This document shows, piece after piece, positions 37,726 through 47,742 of a stretch of 64,000 nt of DNA. The notes below the pieces were generated by a model that was not told where the DNA came from, searched no databases, and saw nothing but the letters and a program-made list of their open reading frames with translations. Within the stretch, counting starts at the first letter, position 1. Every line of letters begins with the position of its first letter. The stretch comes from Chloroflexota bacterium (GTDB lineage Bacteria > Chloroflexota > Dehalococcoidia > Dehalococcoidales > RBG-16-60-22). Both the position numbers and the translations under genes were made by a program. The stretch is from NCBI GenBank assembly GCA_016190695.1, contig JACPQC010000034.1, forward strand, positions 1-64,000, read 5' to 3'.

Positions 37726-38807
37726 ACAAGGTCAAACTTGCTATCATCTTCGGAGTCATGGCAACCCTGATGCTGTTGCTGGCAACCGCCGTAGTCGCCC
37801 AGGAAGAACCGCCCCCACCTTACGCCGGCATGAAGAACCCCTTCCCATGGGATGATGCAGGCGCGCAGCAGGCGGGCAAGGCGCAATATCAGAAGTCCTG
37901 CGCCGGCTGCCACGGGCCAACCGGGGGCAGCATCAAAACGGCGGACTTCAGCGCCGCAAGTTTCCCTGCTAAACTGGAGGCCAAGCCGGACCTGTATTTC
38001 TGGCTGCTCAGCGAAGGCCGGATGACCAGCGGCATGCCGCCCTTCAAGTCATCTCTCTCTGAAGAGCAGCGCTGGCAGGTCATTTCTTATCTCCATACTC
38101 TGAATTCCAGCAGTGCCGCCGCCCCCCCGCCGCCCCCCAGGCCGGTAGACGCCGCCGAAGGGTCGCTGCTGCTATCTATCCCGGAAACAGTCCAGCCCGG
38201 CCACCAGGTGGCCTTGTCCGCCCTGCTCCGTGACAAGGAAGGCAAGGCCGTTCCCGGCGCCGAGGTAGCATTCTATGTCGAGAAGGACTTCTTCGGCAGC
38301 GGCTTTGCGGAGGTTGGCCGGGCTGTTACCGGTGATTCCGGCCAGGCGACACTGTTTTATACGCCGCGCCAGGCCGGGGAACTGAACGTATTGTCCCGGT
38401 ACAACGGCCTGGAAAGCCCCGGCGCAAAGACGCTGGTCCAGGATGCTGCCGCCCACTATGAGGTTGAGGTCGGGCTTCACCTGCCCGCTCCCGGCAAGGA
38501 AGTAGTCATCGGCCCTGAATCTGCCATCCGTCCCAAAGACGCATCTTCGCCGATGACGGCATTCAGGCTTCCCGGTGGCATAGTCTCCTGGCTGTGGCTC
38601 TTCCTGATAACGGTGGCCATGGTCTGGCTGACCTACTTCCGAGCTGTTTACCAGATGTTCCGTATTCCGGGCAGCGGAAAAGGGGAAGAGGCGAACACCC
38701 GCCTGATACCGATGGTGGCCTTCCTGTTCATTGCTGCGATGGGCACTATGCTGGTGCTGGTGGTCATCGGCACCGGCCCGTTCACACACAGCCACGTGCT
38801 GCCATAA
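37722..38807 (+). CDS. Cytochrome c protein with Ig-like/TM C-terminal region
   Basis: CAGCH heme motif with SGMPPFK Met ligand region, Pro-rich linker, C-terminal TMs. Confidence 0.8.
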   Translation: MNKVKLAIIFGVMATLMLLLATAVVAQEEPPPPYAGMKNPFPWDDAGAQQAGKAQYQKSCAGCHGPTGGSIKTADFSAASFPAKLEAKPDLYFWLLSEGRMTSGMPPFKSSLSEEQRWQVISYLHTLNSSSAAAPPPPPRPVDAAEGSLLLSIPETVQPGHQVALSALLRDKEGKAVPGAEVAFYVEKDFFGSGFAEVGRAVTGDSGQATLFYTPRQAGELNVLSRYNGLESPGAKTLVQDAAAHYEVEVGLHLPAPGKEVVIGPESAIRPKDASSPMTAFRLPGGIVSWLWLFLITVAMVWLTYFRAVYQMFRIPGSGKGEEANTRLIPMVAFLFIAAMGTMLVLVVIGTGPFTHSHVLP

Positions 38808-38888
38808 TACTGGGATGGGGCCGGTCAGGGAGGTTCTGCGGCGAAGCGATTTTGCCCTGAGGCTGCTCCAGATAGTATTATTATCAAT

Positions 38889-41513
38889 GTGAACAAGAAG
38901 TCGGCCGGTATAGACACCGGCTCGCGGGTGGCTGTGGTTGGCGGCGGGCCGGCTGGCAGCTTCTTTGCGCTTTATCTCCTGCATTACGCCCGGCAAAAAG
39001 GGATAACGCCGGAAGTAACCATCTTCCAGAGAAGGTCGTTCGACGCCCTGGGGTCGAAGGGCTGCAAGGGCTGCGCCGGTATCCTCTCCCTTTCCATGCA
39101 AAAGAACCTGGGCGAACTCGGCCTGGTCATACCTGAGCACATCGTCATGGCCAGGGTGAAACAGTATGCCATTCACACCCCCTACACCTCGATAACCATC
39201 AGTAACCCTTCACGCCGTTTCGATATTATCAGCGTGTACCGAGGCGGTGGCCCCCGTCTTTCCAGCTATGACCAGCCCGTCAGCTTCGATGGCTGGCTGC
39301 TCGACCAGGCCCGGCAACAGGGGGCCAGGGTCGAGGAAAAGGCGGTCTCCCGCGTATCGCTCCAGAATGGCGCTTCCATAGAGGCCGGCGGCGAAGTGCT
39401 GCAGTATGACCTGGTGGTGCTGGCCGCAGGAATAAACGACACTCCGGTACTGATTGACAGCCTGGATTACCAGCCCCCGCAGTCCCAGATAATGGCCCAG
39501 GACGAACTGCACATAGACGCCGAGGAGGCCAGGGCCAGGCTGGGCAATGTGGCCCACGCCTTTGTCATCCCGCACTCGAACCTGATCTTTGGCAGCCTGG
39601 TCCCCAAAGGCCCGTTCGTCAATGTGTCCGTCCTCAGCAGCGGGAAACGCCCCACCCCGGTCAAAGAGTTCCTCGAGAACGACCTGGTGCGGACTGTACT
39701 GCCCGGAGAATATACTTCGGCCTGCGGTTGCCGGCCCAGGGCGGCGGTGGGGGCTGCCAGCAACTACTTCGCCGACAGGTTTGTCGCCGTGGGCGACGCC
39801 GCCGTCACCAGGTTGTACAAGGATGGCATCGGCTCGGCCCTGCTCACCGCCCGCCAGGCGGCCAGGACTGCGGTGTTCCATGGCGTTTCCAGGAAGGACT
39901 TTGAGCGCCATTACAAACCCTTCTGCCGGAACTTGTCAGGGGACAACCGGTGGGGACGCTATCTCTTCGCCGCCAATGACCGCGCCAAGAACTCCCGCCT
40001 TTTCCTGCTGGCCCAGCACCGGCTCATTGGCGACGAGCGGCGCCGGGCCTTCGGCTCTCAGCCTTTTACCGCCGCCGCCTGGGGGATGTTCACCGGCAGC
40101 TTCAGCTACCGCAGCATCGCCCGGATGTACCTCAACCCCGTGTCATTGACGAGGTTTGTCAATGCCGTGTTTTGGGAAGGGCTGGGGCTGCTGCTCCACC
40201 GGGGGCCGGCAGTGCGCAAGAGCCTGTACGTTGGCGCTACCAAGGTGCTGATACTGGGCAGCGGCTTCGGCGGCACCTATGTCCTTCGCAAGCTGGTGCC
40301 TTCCCTGAACCGCAATGAGAACGTGGAGACCACCATGGTCAGTGATGAGAACTTTTTCCTGTTCTCGCCGCTCCTGCACGAGGCGGCTATGGGCGGGATC
40401 GAGGCGGCGCATATCGCCTATCCCATCAGGAGACTGCACTACCGGGACAGGTTCAATTTCATCCAGGCCGAAGTGACCAGGATAGACCTGAAGTCCCGCC
40501 GGGTGATGACTACAATGGGCGCCCTGGACTTCGATTACCTGGTCATGGCTTTGGGCAGCGTTACCGATACGACTCAGGTGAAGTCAGCGGGCAGTAACAT
40601 ATTCACCTTGAAGACCCTCCATGACTCCCGGCTGATCAGGAACCATATCATCTCCCTCTTCGAGCGGGCCAGCTTCGAGACCGACCAGGAGAAGCAGAAG
40701 CAACTTCTTACCTTCGTTGTCGCTGGGGCGGGCTATACCGGGGTGCAACTGGTCGCCGAGATGAGGGAGCTTATTTTCGGGGACCTGGTCCGGTTCTACA
40801 AGTCGATAGACCCGGCCAATATCAGGATAGTGCTGGTCGAGGCAAATCGAAAGATTGTCTCTGATCTGCATATCAGCCTCGGCGCGCACGTCATGAACCA
40901 TCTCAAGAGATTGGGCATTGAAGTCAAGCTCAGGTCACGGGTGACCGCGGTGACTCCTGACAGCGTGCAGCTAAGCCGGCGTGAGGTGGTCCCCACCAGG
41001 ACGCTTATCTGGGTGGCCGGGGTGGTGGCCAACCCGCGCATCGCCGAGGTCGAGGCCAGGAAGGACCGCCTGGGCCGGGTGGTGGTCAACGAACAGATGG
41101 AAGTCCCCGGCTTTCCCGGCGTCTACGCCGTCGGCGATTGTGCCTGTTTTATCGATCCCAAATCGGGAGCGCCGGTACCGCCCCGGGCGCATATCGCCGT
41201 GCGCCAGGCGAAAGCGGCCGCCCATAATATCCTGGCCGACATCCGGGGCCGGCCCAAGAAACGGTACCGCTATTCCGAGGCGGCGGAGCTGGTATCGCTC
41301 GGCTCTTCCAGCGCGGTGCTCCGCTTTGGCCGGTTCCAACTCCACGGATTTGTCGCCCATCTACTGTGGCTGATGGCATACTCCTACCTGGTCACCGGCA
41401 CCTACAACCGCATCAGGATAATGATGGACTGGCTGCTGGGGCTGTTTTTTGGCCGGGATACCACTTTCCTCAAACCTGAGGCCCCTATTGACAAAGGCGA
41501 TAATCCGGTATAA
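38889..41513 (+). CDS. Fused flavoprotein: geranylgeranyl-reductase-like FAD domain plus type II NADH dehydrogenase (NDH-2)-like domain
   Basis: Two FAD-binding motifs (VAVVGGGPAGSFFALYL and TKVLILGSGFGGTYVLRKL); the NDH-2 half includes VAGAGYTGVQLVAEM and YAVGDCA. Confidence 0.85.
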   Translation: MNKKSAGIDTGSRVAVVGGGPAGSFFALYLLHYARQKGITPEVTIFQRRSFDALGSKGCKGCAGILSLSMQKNLGELGLVIPEHIVMARVKQYAIHTPYTSITISNPSRRFDIISVYRGGGPRLSSYDQPVSFDGWLLDQARQQGARVEEKAVSRVSLQNGASIEAGGEVLQYDLVVLAAGINDTPVLIDSLDYQPPQSQIMAQDELHIDAEEARARLGNVAHAFVIPHSNLIFGSLVPKGPFVNVSVLSSGKRPTPVKEFLENDLVRTVLPGEYTSACGCRPRAAVGAASNYFADRFVAVGDAAVTRLYKDGIGSALLTARQAARTAVFHGVSRKDFERHYKPFCRNLSGDNRWGRYLFAANDRAKNSRLFLLAQHRLIGDERRRAFGSQPFTAAAWGMFTGSFSYRSIARMYLNPVSLTRFVNAVFWEGLGLLLHRGPAVRKSLYVGATKVLILGSGFGGTYVLRKLVPSLNRNENVETTMVSDENFFLFSPLLHEAAMGGIEAAHIAYPIRRLHYRDRFNFIQAEVTRIDLKSRRVMTTMGALDFDYLVMALGSVTDTTQVKSAGSNIFTLKTLHDSRLIRNHIISLFERASFETDQEKQKQLLTFVVAGAGYTGVQLVAEMRELIFGDLVRFYKSIDPANIRIVLVEANRKIVSDLHISLGAHVMNHLKRLGIEVKLRSRVTAVTPDSVQLSRREVVPTRTLIWVAGVVANPRIAEVEARKDRLGRVVVNEQMEVPGFPGVYAVGDCACFIDPKSGAPVPPRAHIAVRQAKAAAHNILADIRGRPKKRYRYSEAAELVSLGSSSAVLRFGRFQLHGFVAHLLWLMAYSYLVTGTYNRIRIMMDWLLGLFFGRDTTFLKPEAPIDKGDNPV

Positions 41514-41562
41514 CATATGTTTAAGGCTATCGACCATTCGGCGGTAAGCCTCTAGTTGTTTG

Positions 41563-41614
41563 GTGTTGCCCTAAGATAGTCCGCTTGGATCAGGAATGAC
41601 CGAGACGGCAAGAC
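41563..41614 (+). ncRNA. Candidate pan RNA motif (pantothenate operon leader)
   Basis: Stem-loop CCGCTTGG(A)TCA-GGAA-TGACCGAG(A)CGG with two bulged adenosines, one per strand (41589, 41605), in the leader of a panD-panB-panC operon. Confidence 0.65.
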
Positions 41615-41628
41615 GGTGGAGTACGAGC

Positions 41629-41662
41629 GCCCTCACCGGATATGCCGGCGGGGGCTTTTTTT
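41629..41662 (+). terminator. Leader terminator / attenuator directly upstream of the first pantothenate-operon gene
   Basis: GCCCTCACCGG-ATATG-CCGGCGGGGGC hairpin followed by TTTTTTT. Confidence 0.75.
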
Positions 41663-42547
41663 ATGGGTGAAATGTTGAAAGTCGGCATTATAGGAACAGG
41701 CAAGGTGGGCACGGCGCTGGCGCTGCTGCTCAGCCGGAAAGGCTATCCGGTCATAGCTGCTGCCAGCCGGGAAGGCGCATCCGCCCGCCATCTGGCCGGC
41801 CTTATCACCGGCTGCCAGGCTGTTGGCAGCAACCAGGCGGTGGCGGATATGGCCGGGATGGTCTTCATCACCACGCCTGACGGCGTCATCCCCAAAGTGG
41901 CCGCCGAAGTGCGCTGGCGTCCCGGCCAGGCAGTGGTCCACTGCAGCGGGGCCGATTCGACGGCGGTGCTTGAGCCGGCCCGGAAATCGGGGGCGCTCGT
42001 CGGCGGGTTCCATCCCCTTCAGACCTTCGCCAGTACCGGGCAGGCGGTGGCCAACATACCGGGTTCGACCTTCGCCATCGAAGCTGAAGAGCCGCTGGCC
42101 TCCACTCTCAGGGAGATGGCAGCGGCCATGGAAGGCCATTGGATTGCGCTCCGGGCCGGGGACAAGGTGCTCTACCACGCCGCCGCCGTGATCGCCTGCA
42201 ACTACCTGGTCACGCTGGTCAAGCTGGCCACTGACCTCTGGCAGACCTTTTCCGTGCCCCGGGAACAGGCCGTCCAGGCGTTGCTCCCCCTGCTCCGGGG
42301 TACGTTGAACAATATCGAAGCCGTAGGCATACCCCAGTGTCTCACCGGCCCTATCGCCCGCGGCGATGCCGGCACCGTACAGAAGCACCTGGAAGCCCTG
42401 AAAGGCTCCCCGGAAATTGTTCATACCTATAAAGAGCTTGGGCTTCAGACCATACCCATCGCCCTGGCCAAAGGCAAGATAGATGAAAGCCAGGCGCAGG
42501 AACTGAGGACTTTATTAGACCAAATACACCAGGGAGAATTCAGATGA
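41663..42547 (+). CDS. Rossmann/DUF2520-family protein, candidate alternative ketopantoate reductase
   Basis: [30 protein letters not shown]; first gene of pantothenate operon; start corrected to 41663. Confidence 0.75.
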   Translation: MGEMLKVGIIGTGKVGTALALLLSRKGYPVIAAASREGASARHLAGLITGCQAVGSNQAVADMAGMVFITTPDGVIPKVAAEVRWRPGQAVVHCSGADSTAVLEPARKSGALVGGFHPLQTFASTGQAVANIPGSTFAIEAEEPLASTLREMAAAMEGHWIALRAGDKVLYHAAAVIACNYLVTLVKLATDLWQTFSVPREQAVQALLPLLRGTLNNIEAVGIPQCLTGPIARGDAGTVQKHLEALKGSPEIVHTYKELGLQTIPIALAKGKIDESQAQELRTLLDQIHQGEFR

Positions 42548-42927
42548 GAGTGATGCTGAAAAGCAAAATCCACCGTGCCCGCGTCACCGCCGCCAACATC
42601 CACTACGAGGGCAGCATTACAATCGACCGGCGGCTCATGGAAGAGGCGGATATCCTGCCCTTTGAGCAGGTGCAGGTGGTGAACATCGACAACGGCGCCC
42701 GCTTCACCACCTACGCCATCGAAGGCGGCGAGGGCGAGATATGCTTGAACGGGGCCGCCGCCAGGCTGGCCGTAGTGGGAGATACCATCATCATCCTCAC
42801 CTACACCAACCTCAGCGAAGAAGAGTCCCGCGGCTATTCGCCCCGGATAGTCCATGTCGACGCCAGGAACGTCTCTACAGAGAAGAACACTTCGCCGGAC
42901 CAAGTTGCCGGGCCGGTCGCCTGGTAG
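42544..42927 (+). CDS. panD: Aspartate 1-decarboxylase
   Basis: [25 protein letters not shown] with Gly-Ser self-cleavage site. Confidence 0.93.
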   Translation: MRVMLKSKIHRARVTAANIHYEGSITIDRRLMEEADILPFEQVQVVNIDNGARFTTYAIEGGEGEICLNGAAARLAVVGDTIIILTYTNLSEEESRGYSPRIVHVDARNVSTEKNTSPDQVAGPVAW

Positions 42928-42951
42928 CCAAATCTGGAAAAGGAGAGGCCG

Positions 42952-43779
42952 ATGCGCGTTACCGTCAGCCAGATAAAGGCCATGAAGTCCAAAGGCGAGA
43001 AGATAGTCATGCTCACCGCATACGACTACGCCGCCGCCCGGATAGTTGATGACGCCGGCGTGCCGCTTATCCTGGTCGGCGACAGCCTGGGGATGGTTGT
43101 GCTCGGTTACCAGTCCACCATACCGGTGACCATGGAGGAGATGCTGCACCACACTCGCGCCGTGGTCAGGGGGACATCGAAGGCGCTGGTAGTGGGCGAT
43201 ATGCCCTTCATGACCTACCATATCAGCACCGAGGAAGCGCTCAGGAACGCGGCCCGCTTCATCCAGGATGGCGGCGCCCAGGCGGTGAAGCTCGAGGGCG
43301 GGGTCAGCGTGGCCGACAAGGTAAGACGGATAGTGGAGTGCGGCATACCGGTGATGGGCCACATCGGCCTGACGCCCCAGTCCATCCACCAGTTGGGCGG
43401 TTTCAAGGCGCAGGGCAAGACGCCGGAGGCCGCCGCCCGGCTGCTCGCCGATGCCAGGGCGCTGGAGCAGGCCGGCGCATTCGCCATTGTCCTGGAGACC
43501 GTCCCCGCCCCGATGGCCACCCTGATAAGCAGCAAACTGGCCGTGCCCACCATCGGCATCGGGGCCGGCCCTGGCTGCGACGGACAGGTCCAGGTGATCA
43601 ATGACCTCCTGGGCAGCTTCGCCGATTTCGTCCCGAAGCATGCCCGGCGCTATGCCAAGCTCTCGGATATTATGTCAACTGCTATCTCGGAGTACCGCGA
43701 CGATGTTCGCTCAGGAAGGTTCCCCACCGAGGAGCACAGCATCCCGATGGACGAGGCTGTCCTCGCCGACCTGAGCTAA
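42952..43779 (+). CDS. panB: 3-methyl-2-oxobutanoate hydroxymethyltransferase
   Basis: MLTAYDYAAARIVDDAGVPLILVGDSLGMVVLGY. Confidence 0.95.
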   Translation: MRVTVSQIKAMKSKGEKIVMLTAYDYAAARIVDDAGVPLILVGDSLGMVVLGYQSTIPVTMEEMLHHTRAVVRGTSKALVVGDMPFMTYHISTEEALRNAARFIQDGGAQAVKLEGGVSVADKVRRIVECGIPVMGHIGLTPQSIHQLGGFKAQGKTPEAAARLLADARALEQAGAFAIVLETVPAPMATLISSKLAVPTIGIGAGPGCDGQVQVINDLLGSFADFVPKHARRYAKLSDIMSTAISEYRDDVRSGRFPTEEHSIPMDEAVLADLS

Positions 43780-43781
43780 AG

Positions 43782-44612
43782 ATGAAGACAGCCAGAACTG
43801 TAGCCGAAATGAGGGCGTTGCGGGGACAGCTTGCCGGGCCGGTGGGCTTCGTCCCCACCATGGGCTTCCTTCACCAGGGCCACCTGTCGCTTGTGGACCG
43901 CGCCAGGGCGGAAAATGCCTCGGTGGTGGTGAGCATATTCGTCAACCCCACCCAGTTCGGCCCCAGGGAAGACTACCAGACCTATCCCCGTGACCTCCAG
44001 CGAGACATGGCCATGCTGGAAAGCTCTACCGACGTCCTTTTCCTGCCCGATGCCCCGGAAATGTACCCCCCCGGCTTCAACACCTGGGTGGAGGTCGCCG
44101 GCATTACCGACCGGCTGGAAGGGGCTTCGCGCCCCGGCCACTTCCGCGGGGTGGCTACGGTTGTCGCCAAGCTGTTCAATATCGTCCAGCCGCACCGGGC
44201 CTACTTCGGCCAGAAGGACGCCCAGCAACTGGCTGTCATCAAGAAGGTAGTCTCCGACCTGAACATGCCCCTGGAGGTAATCGGCCTGCCCACGCTTCGC
44301 GAGCCGGACGGTCTGGCTATGAGCAGCCGCAATACCTATCTCAACCCGGAGCAACGCCGCGCCGCCACCGTCCTCTACCGTGCCCTGGAGATGGCGCGCC
44401 AGTCCCGCCGCAGCGGCGAGAGAGACGCCTCCAGGCTACGCGCCGGCATGCTGGCCCTGGTCCAGCAAGAACCCCAGGCCAGGGTGGATTACGTCAGCAT
44501 CGCCGACCCGAACACGCTGGAGGAACTGGAAGAGATAGACCGCCCGGCGCTGGCCTCTATGGCGGTATGGATCGGCACGACCAGGCTGATAGACAACACA
44601 GTGCTGGAATAG
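43782..44612 (+). CDS. panC: Pantothenate synthetase
   Basis: VGFVPTMGFLHQGHLSLVDRAR; FGQKDAQQL. Confidence 0.95.
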   Translation: MKTARTVAEMRALRGQLAGPVGFVPTMGFLHQGHLSLVDRARAENASVVVSIFVNPTQFGPREDYQTYPRDLQRDMAMLESSTDVLFLPDAPEMYPPGFNTWVEVAGITDRLEGASRPGHFRGVATVVAKLFNIVQPHRAYFGQKDAQQLAVIKKVVSDLNMPLEVIGLPTLREPDGLAMSSRNTYLNPEQRRAATVLYRALEMARQSRRSGERDASRLRAGMLALVQQEPQARVDYVSIADPNTLEELEEIDRPALASMAVWIGTTRLIDNTVLE

Positions 44613-45872
44613 CTATTTCCTGACCAGCAGGGAGATGCCGACCATGCCCAGAAAAGCCAGCCCGGCCCCGAAGTAGAAGGGCGCCGCCGGGCTTACCGTC
44701 TCCCAGAGCCAGCCCGCTATCACGCTGGCCGGCAGCAAGGTCAGGCCCACCGTGCCATGATACAGGCCGTAAGCCGTCCCCCTTCTTTCCGCCGGAACCA
44801 GGTCGGCGACGAAGGCGCGGGCCACGCCCTCGGTGATGCCGTAGTAGACACCATAGCTGGCAAAGAGCAGCCATACGTGCCAGGCCGCCGACGCCAGGGC
44901 AAAGCCCAGGTAGACCACGGCATACATCAGCCAGCCATAGATGATGACCCGCCGCCTCCCCAGCCGGTCCGAGAGCATCCCCGCCGGTACGGACATCGCG
45001 GCATAGGTTACGTTAAGTACCACCAGCATCAGCACGATGTACAGGGCTGATGCCCCCAGGTCCTGCGCCCGCAGTATGACAAAGAAGTCGCTGGAATTGC
45101 CCAGGCTGAACAGGGCCATCACCACCAGGAACAACTTGAAGCGGGAATCGAAAGCCGCGTGCGGGTCCGCCGGCAGTGCGCCCAGCCCATCTCTCTGCGA
45201 CACCCCCCTGGCCTCCCTGACCAGAGCCATGAGCAGCATCACCGCCACTACGGCGGGGATAATTCCGATGAGGACGATCCACTGATAGGCGCCCAGGCCA
45301 AGCTCCAGCCTGCCGCCCTGGACGAAGTATATTATCGCTGCGGCAGCCAGCAAGCCCGTCACCGCCCCCGCCGAGTCCATCGCCCGGTGGAGGCCGAACC
45401 CCCTCCCTCTCTCATGCGCTGCCAGGCAGTCGGCGAGCAAGGCATCGCGGGGAGATGAGCGGATGCCCTTGCCCACCCGGTCGCTGAACCTGACCGCGGC
45501 CACCAGTCCCCAGGATGAGGCGATATACATGAAGGGCTTGGCCAGGGTGGAGACGCCATAACCCAGGGCCGCCAGCAGCTTTCGCCTCTTCACTTTATCG
45601 CTTATCCGCCCGCTCAGGATGCGGAACACGGCGTCAGTGCTCTCTGAAATGCCTCCCACCAGGCCGATGACAGTGGTGGCCGCCCCAAGCACATTTGACA
45701 GGAACAACGGGACGATGGTGAAGATCATCTCGCTGCTGACGTCGGTAAGAAAGCTGACCAGCCCGAGGAAGAAGACATTGGGATTGAGTCCCAGGAGCTT
45801 TTGGGGGTCTTTGTGTTGAGATGGCAAGCTTTTCATCATCTGGCTGGCCGGACACGACCGCGCGAGAGACAA
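44613..45872 (-). CDS. MFS transporter
   Basis: NPNVFFLGLVSFLTDVSSEMIFTIVPLFL; RKLLAALGYGVSTLAKPFMYIASSW. Confidence 0.85.
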   Translation of the reverse strand: MSLARSCPASQMMKSLPSQHKDPQKLLGLNPNVFFLGLVSFLTDVSSEMIFTIVPLFLSNVLGAATTVIGLVGGISESTDAVFRILSGRISDKVKRRKLLAALGYGVSTLAKPFMYIASSWGLVAAVRFSDRVGKGIRSSPRDALLADCLAAHERGRGFGLHRAMDSAGAVTGLLAAAAIIYFVQGGRLELGLGAYQWIVLIGIIPAVVAVMLLMALVREARGVSQRDGLGALPADPHAAFDSRFKLFLVVMALFSLGNSSDFFVILRAQDLGASALYIVLMLVVLNVTYAAMSVPAGMLSDRLGRRRVIIYGWLMYAVVYLGFALASAAWHVWLLFASYGVYYGITEGVARAFVADLVPAERRGTAYGLYHGTVGLTLLPASVIAGWLWETVSPAAPFYFGAGLAFLGMVGISLLVRK

Positions 45873-46094
45873 GGGTCGTTTTCAGCGCTGTTCTTGCACC
45901 TGGTGCGGGTGGTCAGCACAAAAATCTCAATCAGTATAACAGATAGCTGTCGTGTTGTATATCGCCTTTTGATACCGATGCTATTCATATGAGCAGGTAC
46001 TGTCCCATTTGAGTCGACACGCCTAGTATTATGTAACACATAAATAACTGGAAACGTGGTATAATCATGGTAGAACTTCAAGGAGGGTTTTGCC

Positions 46095-46454
46095 ATGAAG
46101 CCACGATACCGGGTGACATTGACCATGGAAGAACGCCGGGAACTTAAGGCCATGACCAGGACGGTAAAGACGGATGCAAGGCGATTTGTTCGTGCCCGGG
46201 CATTGCTTCTCTGTGACAGGGGAGAATATGGGCCTGCCTGGAACGTGGATGATACAGCCGAGGCGTTGGGAGTCGAGCGCAGCATGACAGAGCGCTTGAA
46301 GAAGCGTTTCGTGGAAGAAGGCCTTTCGGCGGCCCTGGGGCGCCGGCAGAGGGTGAGACCGCCGCGCCTCGACCTGAGTGGCAGCCAGAAGAGTATGTTC
46401 GATGGCTTTCGCATCAGTCACCCACCACAGTCAGAAAAAGGTTCCAGGCAATAA
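46095..46454 (+). mobile_element. IS630-like transposase N-terminal fragment
   Basis: KPRYRVTLTMEERRELKAMTRTVKTDARRFVRARALLLCDRGEYGPAWNVDDTAEALGVERSMTERLKKRFVEEGL; no catalytic domain follows. Confidence 0.7.
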
Positions 46455-46576
46455 ATTGTAGCAATCTGCCCGCGATACTTTCTCAGTACTAAATACACAG
46501 TTGACAAGGGGCATAAAGATGTGCAAGGATGACGGTATCCGTTCAAGGCGGCAAAATACCCTTTAAAGGAGCGCAC

Positions 46577-47707
46577 ATGAAGCCAAAGAGCGATTTTGCA
46601 GTGCCCCGGGTCCTGAGCGTCATAGCGGTCCTCCTGTTACTCCTCCCGGTGGCAATCTCCTGCGCAACGCCGGCGCCAACCCCATCACCAGCCCCGTCAC
46701 CGGCGCCCGCCCCGGCGCCAACACCTCGCCCATCCCCTGCTCCAGCCCCGGCGCTTCAGCCCGTTCCTGCTCCAACACCTGCGCCCAGGGCTGTCAAACC
46801 CATAGAACTAAAAGCTCTTACCTCCCTTCCGGCCAACTCCACCTCAAACACGCCAATGTGGACGCTCCAGAAGAAGATAAAAGAATTGACCAATGGCGAA
46901 CTGACCATCAAGCTGATCGGCGGGGCCGAGGTGATAGCAGCCATCGACCAGCCCACCGCAGTGAAAAAAGGGGTTGTTGATATGACCCAGCTTTTCTCGG
47001 CGGGTTACCGGGGGCTGGTATCCGTAGTAGGTGTATTGCCGCTGTCCAAGATATCACCACGGGAAGAGCGCCAGAACGGTTTCTACGACTTTCTCCTGGA
47101 ACAGCATTTGAAAGCAGGCGTCTATTATCTGGGACGAGCGCCTCTTAACGAAGGCCCGACCATTTTCAATATGTGGGTAAAGAAGAAGATCAACAGGCCC
47201 CAGGACATTGCCGGCATGAAGATAGGCGGAGGCACTCCGGCGAGCGCGGCTTTCATAAAGGAACTGGGCGGGGTACCGATAACGATACCGACCGCCGAGT
47301 CATACACCGCCCTGCAGTCCGGGGTGATTGACGGCTACTGGAACTCCCTCATTACTTTCTTCGGCATGAAGCTATATGAGCTACCCCTTTACATGATCGA
47401 CCATCCCTACTACCGGGACAACATGACCTTTATTATGAACCCTGACACTTTCAACGGTCTGCCCAAACACCTTCAATCTGCCCTTGTTCAGGCGATCACG
47501 GCCGTCGAGGAGGAAGTCCCGGTCATGCTCCGCGCCGAACTGGAAAGAGACCGGAAGATCATGCTGGATGCCGGTGTCGGGCTGATCACGTTTACTCCTG
47601 CAGACGTAAAGTGGTTCATTGATACCGCTTACCAGGCCGAGTGGGCCAATCAACTCAACCAAGACCAAGTATTGACTCAGAAAGCGCGTTCATTGCTGGA
47701 AAAGTAA
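46577..47707 (+). CDS. TRAP-type (DctP-like) solute-binding lipoprotein
   Basis: Lipobox AISC, Pro/Ala linker, DctP-like pattern (NRPQDIAGMKIGGGTPASAAFIKELGGVPITIPTAESYTALQSGVIDGYWN). Confidence 0.85.
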   Translation: MKPKSDFAVPRVLSVIAVLLLLLPVAISCATPAPTPSPAPSPAPAPAPTPRPSPAPAPALQPVPAPTPAPRAVKPIELKALTSLPANSTSNTPMWTLQKKIKELTNGELTIKLIGGAEVIAAIDQPTAVKKGVVDMTQLFSAGYRGLVSVVGVLPLSKISPREERQNGFYDFLLEQHLKAGVYYLGRAPLNEGPTIFNMWVKKKINRPQDIAGMKIGGGTPASAAFIKELGGVPITIPTAESYTALQSGVIDGYWNSLITFFGMKLYELPLYMIDHPYYRDNMTFIMNPDTFNGLPKHLQSALVQAITAVEEEVPVMLRAELERDRKIMLDAGVGLITFTPADVKWFIDTAYQAEWANQLNQDQVLTQKARSLLEK

Positions 47708-47742
47708 ACATCTGCCGGTGCATCCATCGGAAGGAGAAGGAA

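Noticed and set aside
41642-41662. ATG at 41642 as start of the DUF2520 gene
   Set aside because: Lies inside the leader terminator hairpin loop; ATG 41663 is the first plausible start.
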